From: Porodaedalea pini
Lineage: Eukaryota > Basidiomycota > Agaricomycetes > Hymenochaetales > Hymenochaetaceae
NCBI GenBank assembly: GCA_002794775.1
Contig: NBAY01000041.1
Coordinates: 124,001 to 188,000 of the forward strand
Length of the DNA: 64,000 bases
Direction: 5' to 3'
Below are positions 23,173 to 35,100 of this stretch, in pieces. How positions within the stretch are numbered: the stretch's first letter is position 1; each line of letters starts with the position of its first letter. The position numbers were made by a program, and so were the translations under genes. The notes beneath the pieces were generated by a model that ran no database searches, was not told the DNA's origin, and saw nothing but the letters and a program-made list of their open reading frames with translations.

Positions 23173-25065
23173 ATGTCGACTAAGTACCTGGATCCGAAGA
23201 GCGCATTCGCGCATCTCTCGACGTATAGAAGAGCGGATGGTCTTTCGGTCACAGAGCTCATGAACTCCGAGGAACACGGCGGGCTCACCTACAATGACTT
23301 TCTCCTCTTACCAGGGAAAATTGACTTCGGAGCAGAGGATGTCGTGACAGAAACGCATATTACGCGCAATGTGGTGCTCAAGACGCCCTTCATGAGTAGC
23401 CCCATGGACACTGTCACCGAGGGCGAGATGGCTATTGCTATGGCGGTGAGTGCGCATGAAGCTCGTAAGGCGGTGCCGTGCTGACTGAAATTGCGCAGCT
23501 GTTGGGCGGTATTGGTGTTATTCATTACAATCAGCCGCCAAGTGCCCAGGCTGCTATGGTCCGTGCCGTGAAGCGTCATGAGAACGGGTTTATTACGGAT
23601 CCAGTCGTGCTCTCGCCTAATCACAGCGTGGAGGACGTGCTTGATGTGAAGGCACGTCTGGGCTTCGGTGGTATTCCTATCACAGGTGCGGGTTGACCTC
23701 GTTTTGTGATTTATGATGAGCCATCATCTTTATAACCTTCGTTCTACTGAACAAACGCGGTAATCCTGCGTGACGGGTGGATACCTTCGATTTTTTTAAT
23801 CTGATCCTTTCTATCCATCAACCCACGTAAAAAGAGCTGCTACTGATCAATATTCTTCTTAGACACTGGAGCTCTCGGTGGAAAACTTCTCGGTATTGTC
23901 ACGAACCGAGATGTCCAGTTTCGCGACCCTACGACTCCTCTCACTGAAGTCATGACCACGTCCCTCGTCACTGCTCCCGAGGGTGTCACCTTACAACAAG
24001 CGAATGAGATTCTGCGTGATTCCAAGAAGGGTAAGCTACCCATAGTCAATCGCGAAGGCCACCTCATTGCGCTTCTCGCTCGCTCCGACTTGCTCAAGAA
24101 CCAGACGTACCCGCTTGCGTCGAAATTACCCGAAAGCAAACAGCTCTACGCTGCGGCCGCTATCGGCACGCGACCGGCGGACCGCACACGTCTAGCATTG
24201 CTTGTAGATGCAGGGCTCGACATCGCTGTGCTCGACTCCTCTCAGGGCAACTCTATCTTCCAGATTGAGATGATTGAGTGGATCAAGGCGACGTACCCGA
24301 GCCTTGAGGTTATCGCAGGCAACGTCGTCACGCGCGAGCAAGCGGCGTCGCTCATCGCTGCAGGTGCAGACGGGCTACGCGTGGGAATGGGCTCCGGCAG
24401 CATCTGCATTACGCAGGAGGTGATGGCTGTTGGTCGCCCGCAAGCGACTGCTGTGTACGCGGTTGCGGAGTTTGCGCGTCACTTCGGCGTGCCGGTCATT
24501 GCGGATGGCGGAATTGGCAACGTGGGTCACGTTGTGAAAGCGCTTGCGCTCGGTGCGGGGGCGGTGATGATGGGCGGTCTGCTCGCGGGCACAAGTGAGG
24601 CTCCTGGAGAGTACTTCTACCACGAGGGCAAGCGCGTGAAGGCCTACCGCGGGATGGGGAGCATCGAGCAATGGAACAGGGCAAACCCGGGTCGACGAAG
24701 CCGCAGCCGAAGGCAGCGAAGGGCGCGGTGCAAGAAAATGCGGCGACATCGCGCTACTTCAGCGAGTCGAGCGCAGTGAAGGTTGCGCAGGGCGTGTCGG
24801 GCGATGTGCAGGACAAGGGCTCTGTCCGCCAGTTCCTGCCATACCTCCACGCGGGCCTACAGCATTCGCTGCAGGACATCGGGCGCCGCAGCGTAGTGGA
24901 GATGCAGGAAGCGGTCCAACAGGGCAAGGTCCGATTTGAGCTCAGGACTGCGAGCGCGCAGATCGAAGGTGGCGTGCACGGCCTCCACTCGTAAGTCGTT
25001 CTTGCATTTAAGACACGTTCGTCTTCTCACTTTGCTTCAGGTACACGAAAAGATTATTTGCTTGA
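23173..25065 (+). CDS. Inosine-5'-monophosphate dehydrogenase (apparent frameshift)
   Basis: IMPDH oxidises IMP to XMP with NAD+, the committed step of GTP synthesis. The product shows [11 protein letters not shown] at the N-terminus, then the Bateman (CBS) module, then the catalytic loop [10 protein letters not shown] with the active-site Cys, then [34 protein letters not shown] and the mobile-flap region after [10 protein letters not shown]. Exons are 23173-23445, 23499-23685, 23863-24990 and 25041-25065, with matching GT-AG introns. Near 24669 the frame must shift: GAGCAATGG is read where the family's conserved Glu-Ala-Met-Glu would need one more base. Downstream, [10 protein letters not shown] to the end (HSYTKRLFA) is in the other frame. 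As written the protein would be truncated. Because the enzyme is essential in most fungi, an assembly indel is the likelier explanation. Confidence 0.9.
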
Positions 25066-25297
25066 TCAATTTTAATTATCAGGAGTATGTACATAGGATA
25101 GTAGGATTACAGCATGTTGTACTGATTTATAGGTTCTTGAATGTATGGTTAGAATAAATGAAATGATAAAAGAAATGGAAACTTTCTCCGTCAGATAGGA
25201 GCCTCAAGCTTCGGCAGCCGTGCGTCGCGCGGGTTTCTGTCGCGGACCAGGAATATTAATATAGAAGAGACGATGCTGCGCTTTCGACTTGCTAGTC

Positions 25298-26763
25298 ATG
25301 TTCCTTGGAAAACACGTAGCAAGCTATCTCGCGCTGCTCACTCTGACGGTCGATGTGGCTAACGGTGCGTATGCGCTCTCTGTCCTGTCTTCGATAACCT
25401 TATCTGACAAGCCTGAAATCTAGCCCACCCGGAAGAGTTTGCTGAACGGTTGTCCGGTGCTGAGCTCGTCCGCAGAGAGGTGAGTTTCCTTCGTTTCCTA
25501 GAAGGTAGAACTTAGACTGCGTTGTTTCGGTAGCATCTCGCGAGCAAACGCCATATCGCAGCACGCCGTTGTGCGTCGTCGATCAGTGCTTTCCATGCAA
25601 CGCGCCGCGCAAAACGCTCCTTATCGGAACAGATCTCACTGGGAGGCCTGAAAAGTTCGGTGGAGGATACCGTACATAGCGTGCGTCACTGCTATTCTAG
25701 TCCGACATTGGCGCTGATTGAGCGGCATTCGGCAGTCTACCTGCGTGACGGCCCCGGAGATAGAGGAGGGCCCGTACTATGTCAATAACGAGCTCGTTCG
25801 TCAGGACCTCACTGAGGACCAAAGGTGGGGGTACCTTCTTTCTTTCAGTATAATTTGTGCCAACGCTTTGCAAGGGGTGTGCAACTTCGTCTCGACATCG
25901 GCGTTATCGACACCGCGACATGCGAACCGATGCCGGACGCGTTCGTCGAAATCTGGAGCGGTTCGTTATACTTTCGTCTCCCTCTTCGATTTTATCCTGA
26001 TATTTCTTGCCCGTAGCAAACGCGACAGGCTTCTATGGCGCCTTTGAGACGAACACTCTCGGACCACCACCAGGAGACGGTCCCCGCCACCCGCCTGGGG
26101 ACCGACGTCCTCCTCCTGGACCGGGAGGCCCCGGTCGCCCTCCTCGCGGCGGTGGACCGAGCATGACGAGTAACAGTACCTGGCTGCGCGGCGGCTTCGC
26201 GACCGACGTCTTAGGCACCGTCGAGCTCACGACGATCTACCCGGGCTTCTACCAGGGCCGCACGGTGCACATTCACCTCATGGTGCGCACGGACTGGGAG
26301 CAGGCGCCCAACGGCACGGTGATCTCGCACTCTGGGAGCCTCAAGCACGTCGGTCAGCTGTTCTTCGACGAGAGCTGGAATGATCAGGTGCTCGCTATGA
26401 GTCCTTATAATGAGAACACTAGACGCCGGACGCTGAATGAGCAGGATCATGATTTTAAGCTTGCGACAATCGATGGAAGCAGCGCGGTCGTGCAGTGAGT
26501 CTCTTTCACTCTCGTTTTCGAGGAAATTTAAACAGACTTGCATTATAGGCTCGAGTTAATCAAGGATGCTGTTGAAGAAGGCCTCCTTGGATTTATTAGT
26601 ATGCCGTTCTTCTTCCTCCATCTACACATGATACTCAACTATTGCCCTTACAGCCATCGGAATCGATACCACCGCAGACTACTCTATCCGCTCGGGAAAC
26701 TATTACAACAGCACTGATGATGTTGATTCCCCTTCGTATGTCGCCGATGTTAATGTACAATAG
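25298..26763 (+). CDS. Secreted intradiol ring-cleavage dioxygenase-like protein
   Basis: The protein begins MFLGKHVASYLALLTLTVDV, a signal peptide. The intradiol fold is shown by PEIEEGPYYVNNELVRQD, the DTATCEPMPDAFVEIW strand and the iron-ligand motif TIYPGFYQGRTVHIH, which carries two Tyr and two His. The tail is SIRSGNYYNSTDDVD. In this family non-haem Fe(III) cleaves catechol rings between the hydroxyls. Secreted fungal members act on lignin-derived aromatics and are typical of wood and litter decayers. A Pro/Gly-rich insert of about 35 residues (for example PPPGDGPRHPPGDRRPPPG) interrupts the usual loop before the iron motif. At least five short introns are present, the last ending at about 26650. 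The stop TAG is at 26761-26763. The exact substrate is unknown. Confidence 0.85.
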
Positions 26764-26984
26764 GAAAGCTTGCTCTGTCCTTGGGTTTCATAAGCTTTTT
26801 ACTTCTGTAATCACGACGTGGTATGTGTTAATTTCCTAGTGTTGTGGCGACGTTTCATGTTATCCATGAACGAAGGTCGAATATCAACTTCAATCCCGTC
26901 TTGCAACGTAAGTAACAAATGCAAGACTACATCATACATCTACTCCAATACAGGTCACAAAACAAAACGTCTGTTTCAAACGGT

Positions 26985-29532
26985 TTACCAATCAAAGTCC
27001 ACAAAAACACAAGAGTCCCAGGGCAGGACCGTGCCCCGATCCGTCACGCCCTGCACGTAAAATCTCAATGCACCCTGTTGCAGCTCTACAGGTAGCGCAC
27101 CGCGCTCCAGCGCAAAGCGACTCGGCCCGCCCCCACTTCCCACTCCAGAGCCCCACCCACTCGTTCCGAGGAATCGTGCCGAGTCTGCAGGGCGCACCTC
27201 GCTGGCAGGCGTACGCGCCTCCGCGTAGATGTTCGCATACAGCAAGCGTGGGAACCAGTGCGGTGCGCGGTCGAGCGTCCATGGTGGGTGGGGCACCTCT
27301 GGGGCAAGGTCTGCGTCACGGACGGCTGCGGGTGCGGTGAACGATATGCAGGCTTCCCAGGTAAGAAGGAGCGTGCTGGATGAACTGGCTTCGCGCGCAC
27401 AGTCTGCCCAAAGAAGTCGTGTGCGGTAAGGTGAGAGGCCCTGTACAATTGGCCTTGTAGAGACGCTGAGTTGGCCTAGCTGGATGTCAATGGTGTAGGG
27501 CAAGGAGCCATCGTCGAAGGCTACAGCGAGGATAATTCCTATATTGGCGAGGATGTCGAGTTTAGAATCGGCGCCCTGATGGGCGGAGGGTTTGCAGGTG
27601 ACGGAGAGCCTGCTCCAACCGCTCTCGAACTCATCCGAACACAATGGTGTGATCTCCACCTCCACGTCCCCCTTCACAGACAAAGCAAGATCGAACTCGC
27701 CGCTGCCGGACGACACCTTGTAGACCAGCTCCACCTCATACAACCCGGTCGACGTGAGTGCGACCGACTGTAGCGGGACCCAGAAACAGCGGAACGAGGG
27801 CTCATGCTCGGAGCTCCCTTCTCCGGTGATATTGATCGTTACGGACGAGCCGCTGTTGAACGAATCGTCAAAGTCAACGATGCCGTCGCCTTCGGTAATG
27901 GATCGTCTAGATCAGTCTCTTCCCACTCGATGTTCGGTCGTGGCCACAGCAGATTGCCCAACGACGTCTGCTTATCAATATCTGTCCACCCGCTTTCCTT
28001 ATGCATCACTCGCCGGCCCTCGACGAACCACGCGTACCCAACGCCCGGACAGAAAGACGTGCAAAATGGCAACACATCGGGCCTGGGAGGTGGCGTCCTC
28101 TGGAAGAAGTCGCCGAAAGGTCTAAACTTTCCATGCACGCACGGCGGCTCTCCCTGGCGCACCGGAGCGTCGGGCACTTCAACGTGCGCGCCCCCGATCT
28201 CCGGGCCGACCCACAGCGTGCGCTCACGCGCCCACCACTCATTCCAGCTCCAGCCTTCCCTACCCTCGTCACTCTCCCACGTCCATGCCGGCCCAAAGAG
28301 CGCAAGGCTGAGCCCGAGTCCCGCCGGGTCGATGTGCTCCGCTGCGCGGTATGCACCGAACCCACCGCCACCATGAGACGCTCGGCCCCAGACGTCTATG
28401 CCGATAAAGATGTCACGTAGCGTCTTATTGCTGCCTTGAAACAACTCCGGGGCGAGGCCAAGTAGATACTGCGCAGAGAGCGAAGGAAATGGCGCGGGCC
28501 AGAAGTAGTTTGTGAACAAGGCGTCTGAGGCGAGGAAGAAGGAGAGGTTCCGGCTGTTTAGGCGGTCCTGCCAGCGGACGTCGCCGGTGGTGATTATACT
28601 GTCAAACCTATACACATTGTCAGCTTGTCAAATGCAACGAGAAGGATAGTGAAACCAACCAGATGGTTTGAGCGTAGTCGCCAATTTTACGCTTGAGCTC
28701 TGCATTCAGGAGGCTGACCCAAGCTTCGACGGCTCGGGCCTGCTCAGAGCGTCCAGGAAATGGAAACTCGAAATTCACCACGTATCCGTCAAATCCGCGC
28801 TCGTGAGCCAGGTCTGCGAGCAAGCGGACGTAATGCTGAGAAACTGGGAGACCGTTATTGACGAGTGTCGCAGGAGGACCGGTCCGTGACCTCGGCAGCC
28901 TTCCAATGAGAAGACGGAGAGCATCTTCTACAGACTCTGAGTGTTCAAAAATCCTGTAGGACTCGGTATAAGCCACGAGAAATTGAAAATAGATTACTTG
29001 TACCCACAACACTCCGAGTATTTTCACTCCTTGCCTGTGAGCAGCGTTGACCCATCCCGGGGGAGGAATAGTGACCCGCTGGTGTGAAAAGCTGGACAGC
29101 CAGCGTCATCTGTGTTCTTTCTCTTTCAGATTACAGGTGCGTACTAGACGAAGGTATCACACTGGTCCCAAAAGTTGAAAGTGTAAGCCAAGGAAGATGG
29201 GCTTTCGGTGAAGCCTCCCTATCATGCCATTCAACTACGATCCATGATGCGCTACTCAATCTGCGTCGTACCTTGTAATCATGGCACACCTTAAGAGCAC
29301 ATCAGATTGAAAGCTCTGGCACTAATAAGACTTCAGAGAGCTGTACCAGCAGTTTTCCCCGAGTCTCGTTAGTATTTCCCTGGATTTTGCTTCGCGAGAT
29401 GTAAACTAAAAGACCTTCCAATGCGCCTTGATCTCTAGCCTTTGAAGCCCACTCATCCAGTTCTGTGAGACTCTTGAAGAAATTGGGATACGACAATGCT
29501 GACTGCGGTTCTTCATTCGAGATCACGGGCAT
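26985..29532 (-). CDS. Endo-beta-N-acetylglucosaminidase, glycoside hydrolase family 85
   Basis: ENGase cleaves the chitobiose core of N-glycans, usually on cytosolic free glycans or misfolded glycoproteins. Splicing gives KLLVCHDYK, then YTFNFWDQCDTFVY, SHQRVTIPPPGWVNAAHRQG, and the catalytic strand GFDGYVVNFEF holding the conserved Asn and Glu. This is followed by SIITTGDVRWQDRLN and NYFWPAPFPSL. These are hallmark GH85 segments in the right order. The C-terminal part (from about 27740 down) is a beta-rich accessory region ending SCVFVDFDW. No signal peptide is seen, which fits a cytosolic enzyme. The frame changes around 27,870-27,900. Either a 41-nt intron (donor after GNLL) or a one-base indel explains it, and I could not decide. 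The gene is divergent from the HRP1-like gene, with only 207 bp between start codons. Confidence 0.85.
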
Positions 29533-29739
29533 TATCAGGCTGTGTTAAGCTGTGTATACTAGCAGTAAAAAGTTAAGATGAAGTCACTGTCAGGAAGTAA
29601 GACTAAGAGGCAGATCTAGATGCGTGCGGCGATAAGAATAAGAACCCAATGAGGGAACTCTATCTCACGAATACAAGAAAATTGACAAGGCAAAGTCGCT
29701 TACGCCGGCAACACTCGGTCTCCTTCCACCCTTACCATC
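29533..29739. promoter_or_regulatory. Bidirectional promoter, ENGase / HRP1-like
   Basis: Only 207 bp separate two divergent start codons, so both promoters must share this stretch. No specific binding site was identified. Confidence 0.5.
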
Positions 29740-31803
29740 ATGTCCGACCTCGACGCTGACCTGTACGGAGGTGAGTACTTTGGCCGTCGAGTGTGATGCG
29801 CCATCTGCTAACCATTATCGCCCCCTCTTCAGACCTTTACGGTGACGAGAACGAGTTCGCTGTGCCGCTCGAAGAACCGAAGGAGACAAAGTCGCAAGTG
29901 CAACAGCCCGAAAAACCGACACCGTCTGCAACACCAGCGACTCCTACGGCTCCTACGAAGACTGAATCACCACCACCGAGTATTTCAACTAAAGAAGAAC
30001 CGTCTCCGATACCATCTCTGGGAAATGGGAATGCGCCCCAGCCGATACAGTCATATTCGTCTACTAACCAGGACTACTCTTCACGAGTCGACCAGGGCTA
30101 CCGGGCTATGCCCCAGCATGATATGACTCAGCCGATAATGCCTTCGCTTCAGATTGTAGACCGCCACGTTAGGCCGTCAGAGATGAAGGATGAAGGGTGA
30201 GTACTGTCGTAGTGTTTGGTGCTTTCTGAGCGTCGGGTTCGGCGTGGGAGAGACGAGCTGCGGCTTGGCCGTTGGGTCGTCTGCGGACAATAGCTATTAG
30301 CCGTATCGTGGTAGTCACCTCTTCACGTCGCACAACGCTTCCGTCGAGACTAGCATTGTAGCTGCTCCGTAGGCTTTGCATCTGTTCGACTAGGCTAGGC
30401 TAGGAGTTACCTAGACAGACAGACAAGTATCTTGCTCTGCTCCTGTGTCATGCTTAACGTATCTAGCGCTATAGCCAGTCGACAAATACGATGATGCTTC
30501 CACATACACATCTCTACCTCAATCTCAGTCTTGATTCGTGCTAGAACATCGTAACTCATGTCAATCGTCCAGGAAAATGTTTATTGGTGGATTAAACTGG
30601 GACACTACAGATGGTAGCTAGCTAGTCTCCTTTCGTTCCGTGATGTAGGACTAAACCTTATCTCATGTAGAGGGTCTTAGAAAGTACTTTGAGCAGTTCG
30701 GCAAGGTCGAAGCTTGCACTATCATGAGAGACGGCACGGGTCGTTCCCGCTGCTTCGCTTTCCTCACCTTTGAGGACGCTGCTTCGGTAAATGCTGTAAT
30801 GGTCCGCGAGCACTATCTAGATGGTAAAATAGTGAGTAGTCGTGTACTTTTGCAGTATAGGTCTCCTAAGCCCCAATATGCTGTTCAGATTGATCCGAAG
30901 CGTGCGATTCCTAGGCAAGAACACCAACGTGCTCAGAAATTATTCATCGGGGGTCTGGCGGGCACTGTAACATCGGAGTCAATGCGCGAGTTCTTTTCTC
31001 AATACGGAAAAGTCATCGACTCAACAGTCATGCTCGACCGTGAGACGGGCAGAAGCAAGGGCTTCGGATTCGTCTCCTTCGAGAACGCCAACGTCGACCC
31101 GATTCTCGGCTTTGGAAAGCTTGAGATCGATGGCAAGATGGTAGGCTTCATCTCATCCTCTTCAGAGCCATATATACTGATTTCACTCGCCTTCCAGATT
31201 GACGTTAAGCTCGCCCAGCCGCGGCACCAGCGCGATGGCACGGGCAACGACGGCGGCAACTTCCGCGGCGGAGGCGGTTACGGCGGCCAAAGCGACGGCG
31301 GAGGATACGGCGGTGGTAGCGCAGGAGGATTCGCCGGCGGACCGGCCGCAGCGGTGGGCGGGAGCCAAACCGCAGGCAGCACACCGTTCGACCCACAGGC
31401 CCTTGCCCAGCTCTACACCCGCATGTTCCAACAATTCGGCGGTGCGGCGGGGATGGGTGGCGGACCGGTGATGGGTGGTATGGGCGGTGGTATGGGCATG
31501 ATGGGTGCGGGAGGCATGGGAGGCATGGCCATGGGCGGCGGTCCGGGGATGGGTCGTATGGGTGCGGGGATGGGTGCGGGGATGGGCACAGGCGCCGGTA
31601 TGATGACCATGGGCGCAGGTCCGATGGCTCCGATGGCTGGTCGCGGCGCCATGGCCGGCGGAATGAGCCCTTCGAGCGGTATGATGAGTGGCGGACCGAT
31701 GAATGCGCCGCGTGGTCCACGGGGCGCGTCAAGTGGTCCTCAGGGCGGCCTTGGTCCGCAGAGGACACAAAGAGGCCACAATTATCATCCTTATTCGCGG
31801 TGA
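29740..31803 (+). CDS. HRP1-like RNA-binding protein (two RRMs, Gly/Met-rich tail)
   Basis: Two adjacent RNA-recognition motifs are visible. The first has RNP2 KMFIGGLNW and RNP1-like SRCFAFLTF. The linker IDPKRAIPRQEHQRAQ is characteristic of the HRP1/Nab4-DAZAP1 group. The second has LFIGGLAG and SKGFGFVSF. The N-terminus is Pro/Thr/Glu-rich (PEKPTPSATPATPTAP) and the tail is a long Gly/Met-rich low-complexity region. In yeast HRP1 is cleavage factor IB, which binds UA-rich elements in pre-mRNA 3' ends and shuttles with mRNA. The first coding exon is short (MSDLDADLYG), followed by several introns including a long one (about 30199-30571). The end is reached at YHPYSR then TGA. Orthology to HRP1 is an inference from the linker and domain order. 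Confidence 0.88.
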
Positions 31804-32143
31804 ACCCCATTTTTTGTCTCCCTTGGTCGAAAATCTCCTCTGCACTGTCGTTGAACATTCGTGTAGTATAGCTCCACTTTCATTTTTTTTAAGATACATA
31901 TCTTGGCGGTGCGAGTAATAATATGGTTTATATATTTCTTTGTGCCGCACATTGAACAATTCACCCCTTCGAATTCTTGGCAAAATGTTCTCGCCGTGGT
32001 ATGTGTGATCCTCAGAGAAAAAAAATCAGATTATCGTCTACGAGGGCGCGCAAGATGAGACCAGAAGACAACGAGGTAGAAGTACTGTGGTCACAATCAA
32101 GCGGAACAACCGAGACACAATACGGTGCATAAAACAGTGATGC
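31804..32143. other. Intergenic, convergent 3' ends
   Basis: Non-coding sequence between the HRP1-like stop and the coiled-coil gene stop. Nothing recognisable. Confidence 0.5.
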
Positions 32144-35100
32144 CTAATAGACAGGCTTCCAAAAGGGTACATGGTCTTTGTGGCAGTGGGTCCAGAAGAG
32201 GATCGGGTCGACGGAGGGGTCAAAATCAAGCATTGGGCGAGGCTCGCGGTCGTCATGGGTGTTTTCCAGTCTGGACGCGGAAAACAAAGAGGTACGAAAC
32301 GGGACCATCATCAAACTGAGAATGACGAAAAGGCGTGGAATGTTGACTCACTCGCAAAGTCCACAAACGTGATTGGCCTCGGACTTTTTCCACGATACAA
32401 AATTCGCGAACACAGTGGGAAGATCAGCGGATGCAAGTGATTCTGAGGGCTACAGAAGCCAGAAAGAGGTGTTTAGCTGGCGTGTTCTCATTCAGAACAT
32501 TCAGACTTACAAATGGCTTCAAGCCTTCCGCCTTAAGCCAAGCCTCGATGTCAGGTCTCAGTACAACCTTATGCACAGAGAGACAGTGATTCCAAAACAT
32601 AGTGGGATAAAGGGAAGGATCGAAATCGAGAGGAGGATGTTGCGCCTTATCAATGCGGTGATTATGGAGTCTGTACCCGAAGTTAGGCTTTATACTAATT
32701 ATAGGAACACTACACATACGTGCAAAATCCACAGACGGGCCGATTCTCAGCATCATCCCACGATGCCACTTTAGCGAAAGCCACATAGATGTCAAAGATA
32801 TGTTTCGGGACCTCCTCGTTAGTACCATTATGTCTCTGGCTGGTTGGCGTTGAAGGCGATGCAAAAAAACGCCCGTCAGTGTCTTCTAGAAAGATCGCTG
32901 AATCGGCGGATGATCCTGCAGCGACACCGCCTGACATGACACCAGCAGAGTTATTAGTCGCCAATGACAACTTTGAAACCCTCCTTCGCTTCGCCGGCGG
33001 ACCAGAAGGCTCTATCAACTGCGGAGCCGCCGAGCTCGTCGAAGGAGACAGCGATAGTGAACTTCTTGGCACTGGTACGGAGGGAACAAGACGTGTGGGA
33101 GTGCGTCGAGGTGAGAAAGTTGTCTCTGAAGGTAGACCATAGATAGCTGCCATCTAGAAAACGAGAGACAAACAATCCAGTTAGCAATTAGTCAAGCATC
33201 TTCTGCGACTCTTGCTGACCTGTCGACGTGCGGCTATCAGTTGTTCATTTTCAGCTCGCAGCTCCGCGATTTCCTGTGATACGCTGTTCAGAGAGCCACT
33301 AAAAGCCTAGTCTGAAATTCGTCTCACCGTCCTGCTTTGAAGAGTCTCAACCAAACCTTTTTGATCATGTCAGAACCTACGGATTACAAAAAGATGAGAG
33401 AGACATAAGCTTACACTTCGCAGTTTGATCTTTGGCCACATTCATGGTCTAACGAAAATAAAATCAGCAAACTAGAAGTACAAGCGAAAAGAGTCTGTGG
33501 ACCTCTATGGCCCCAGCTAACTGAGCTCTGGCTGTGCGGGTAGACGATAAATTAGAATGCGACCTTACAGTGACAGATAAACAATTCTTACAATTCTTGA
33601 GATCCGATTCCAGAGCAGGCATTTTCTTAACCTCTTCTTCCAATTCGGATATTTTCTATCGGTTCAAACATGAGCAAGAGCGTCCATACAAATGAAAACG
33701 ATACGCACTTGTTCAAGTTCTTCGTTGTTCATGTCAGCTAACACCAAAGATTTAATAGGAGGGGCTGGAAGGAGAGAATGATGACCGGATACCTTCTGCT
33801 CGATTACCTTCCGCTTCTGCATACAGTAATCGAATGCGCTCGTTTTCTCGCAGAGCTGAAAGAACTTCATTTATCGAGCTTGCAAGTAGGACGACTTTGG
33901 CCCTACCTTCATTACGCCCCTTCTTGGCCTCCTTCAGAGCCTCTTCCAGTTGGTCAATCTGTTCTTGCCGAGCTCTCACTAACCAAATTTGTCACCGAGA
34001 GCTGATGAAGACGAGCCACTGCGTTGACGAACCTTCCGCTTGGTTTCTGTCTGCCAGGGCTTCCGCTGAAGGATATTATCAATTTCAGGCGTGCGAGTAT
34101 AATGAGTTAACTTACAACTGGCGACCTGCTCTTTAAATGCCTTGAGATCGGATTCAAGCCGTTTCAACTCTGCATGAGTTAGATCGTCGGCTCACTCTAC
34201 TCACTCAATGATTATACTATGTACCTTTGAGGTGCTCTTTCTTTTCCTTTTCCCCAGCCTCGGCCAGGTCGCTACGAAACTTATTCCCTGAGATAATCGG
34301 TAAGCAGGAGTTCAGCAGATCCGAAGTGCATGAATACCGTCGGTGATCTCCGTTGAAGCGTCCATCAGCAGAGCATTGAGACGATCGACCTCCGCCTGCA
34401 AGTTCTGCTTGGCTTCCTTTAGCTCAGTCTCTTTGCTCTGAACGACCTGCTGCAATTCAGATTCCACTGAGAGAAATCGGATGAGAGGCGACCTTCGCAT
34501 GCGCATATTGGGACAAACCTTCGCTTTGACGCTTACTCGCACTGCTAAGCGCATCTTGCACCTGCTTCAGCTGTGCCTCGACTAAATCGAACATTAGCTT
34601 ACAAGTTGTTTTGATGTTATACGGAGGAGACACTCACGCTCGAAGCGTTCCTTCTCTGCAACCTGAAGATTCTCACCGACCTCTTTGAGGCGTCCCTCAG
34701 CTAAAAAACGTTGCGTTTACCGCTTTCTGATAAACCAACTATATATATATCAACCCACCTTGGACGCGGCCCTCGTCCGCCACCCGAAAGGACGCATGAG
34801 CTTCCATCAGCTCCGAAGACACTGAGTCTGTGCCTGGAAGATGAATCAGAACAAGGCCAGAAAGTTAAAAGTAGGTACACGTACGCTCTGCGAGAAGTTT
34901 CGACGTTTCAGCCAATTCGATACCCAGTGCGCATGATCTTTGTGTCTCCTCGTCGAGTTTCTGCATCGAACAGCAACGAAACCCGATGAGCAGGGTATAT
35001 ATTTGTGAATACCCTCACGTACAACTTGCAACCCTTCAATTTTGGAGGTAGCTGAACTGAAAGTGAGGAGATACTCGTCATAAATGAAGTCTTGCATACC

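Noticed and set aside
31205..31858. 217-codon minus-strand Arg/Pro-rich open frame
   Set aside because: It is a mirror of the Gly/Met-rich tail of the HRP1-like gene. Low-complexity DNA keeps several frames open.
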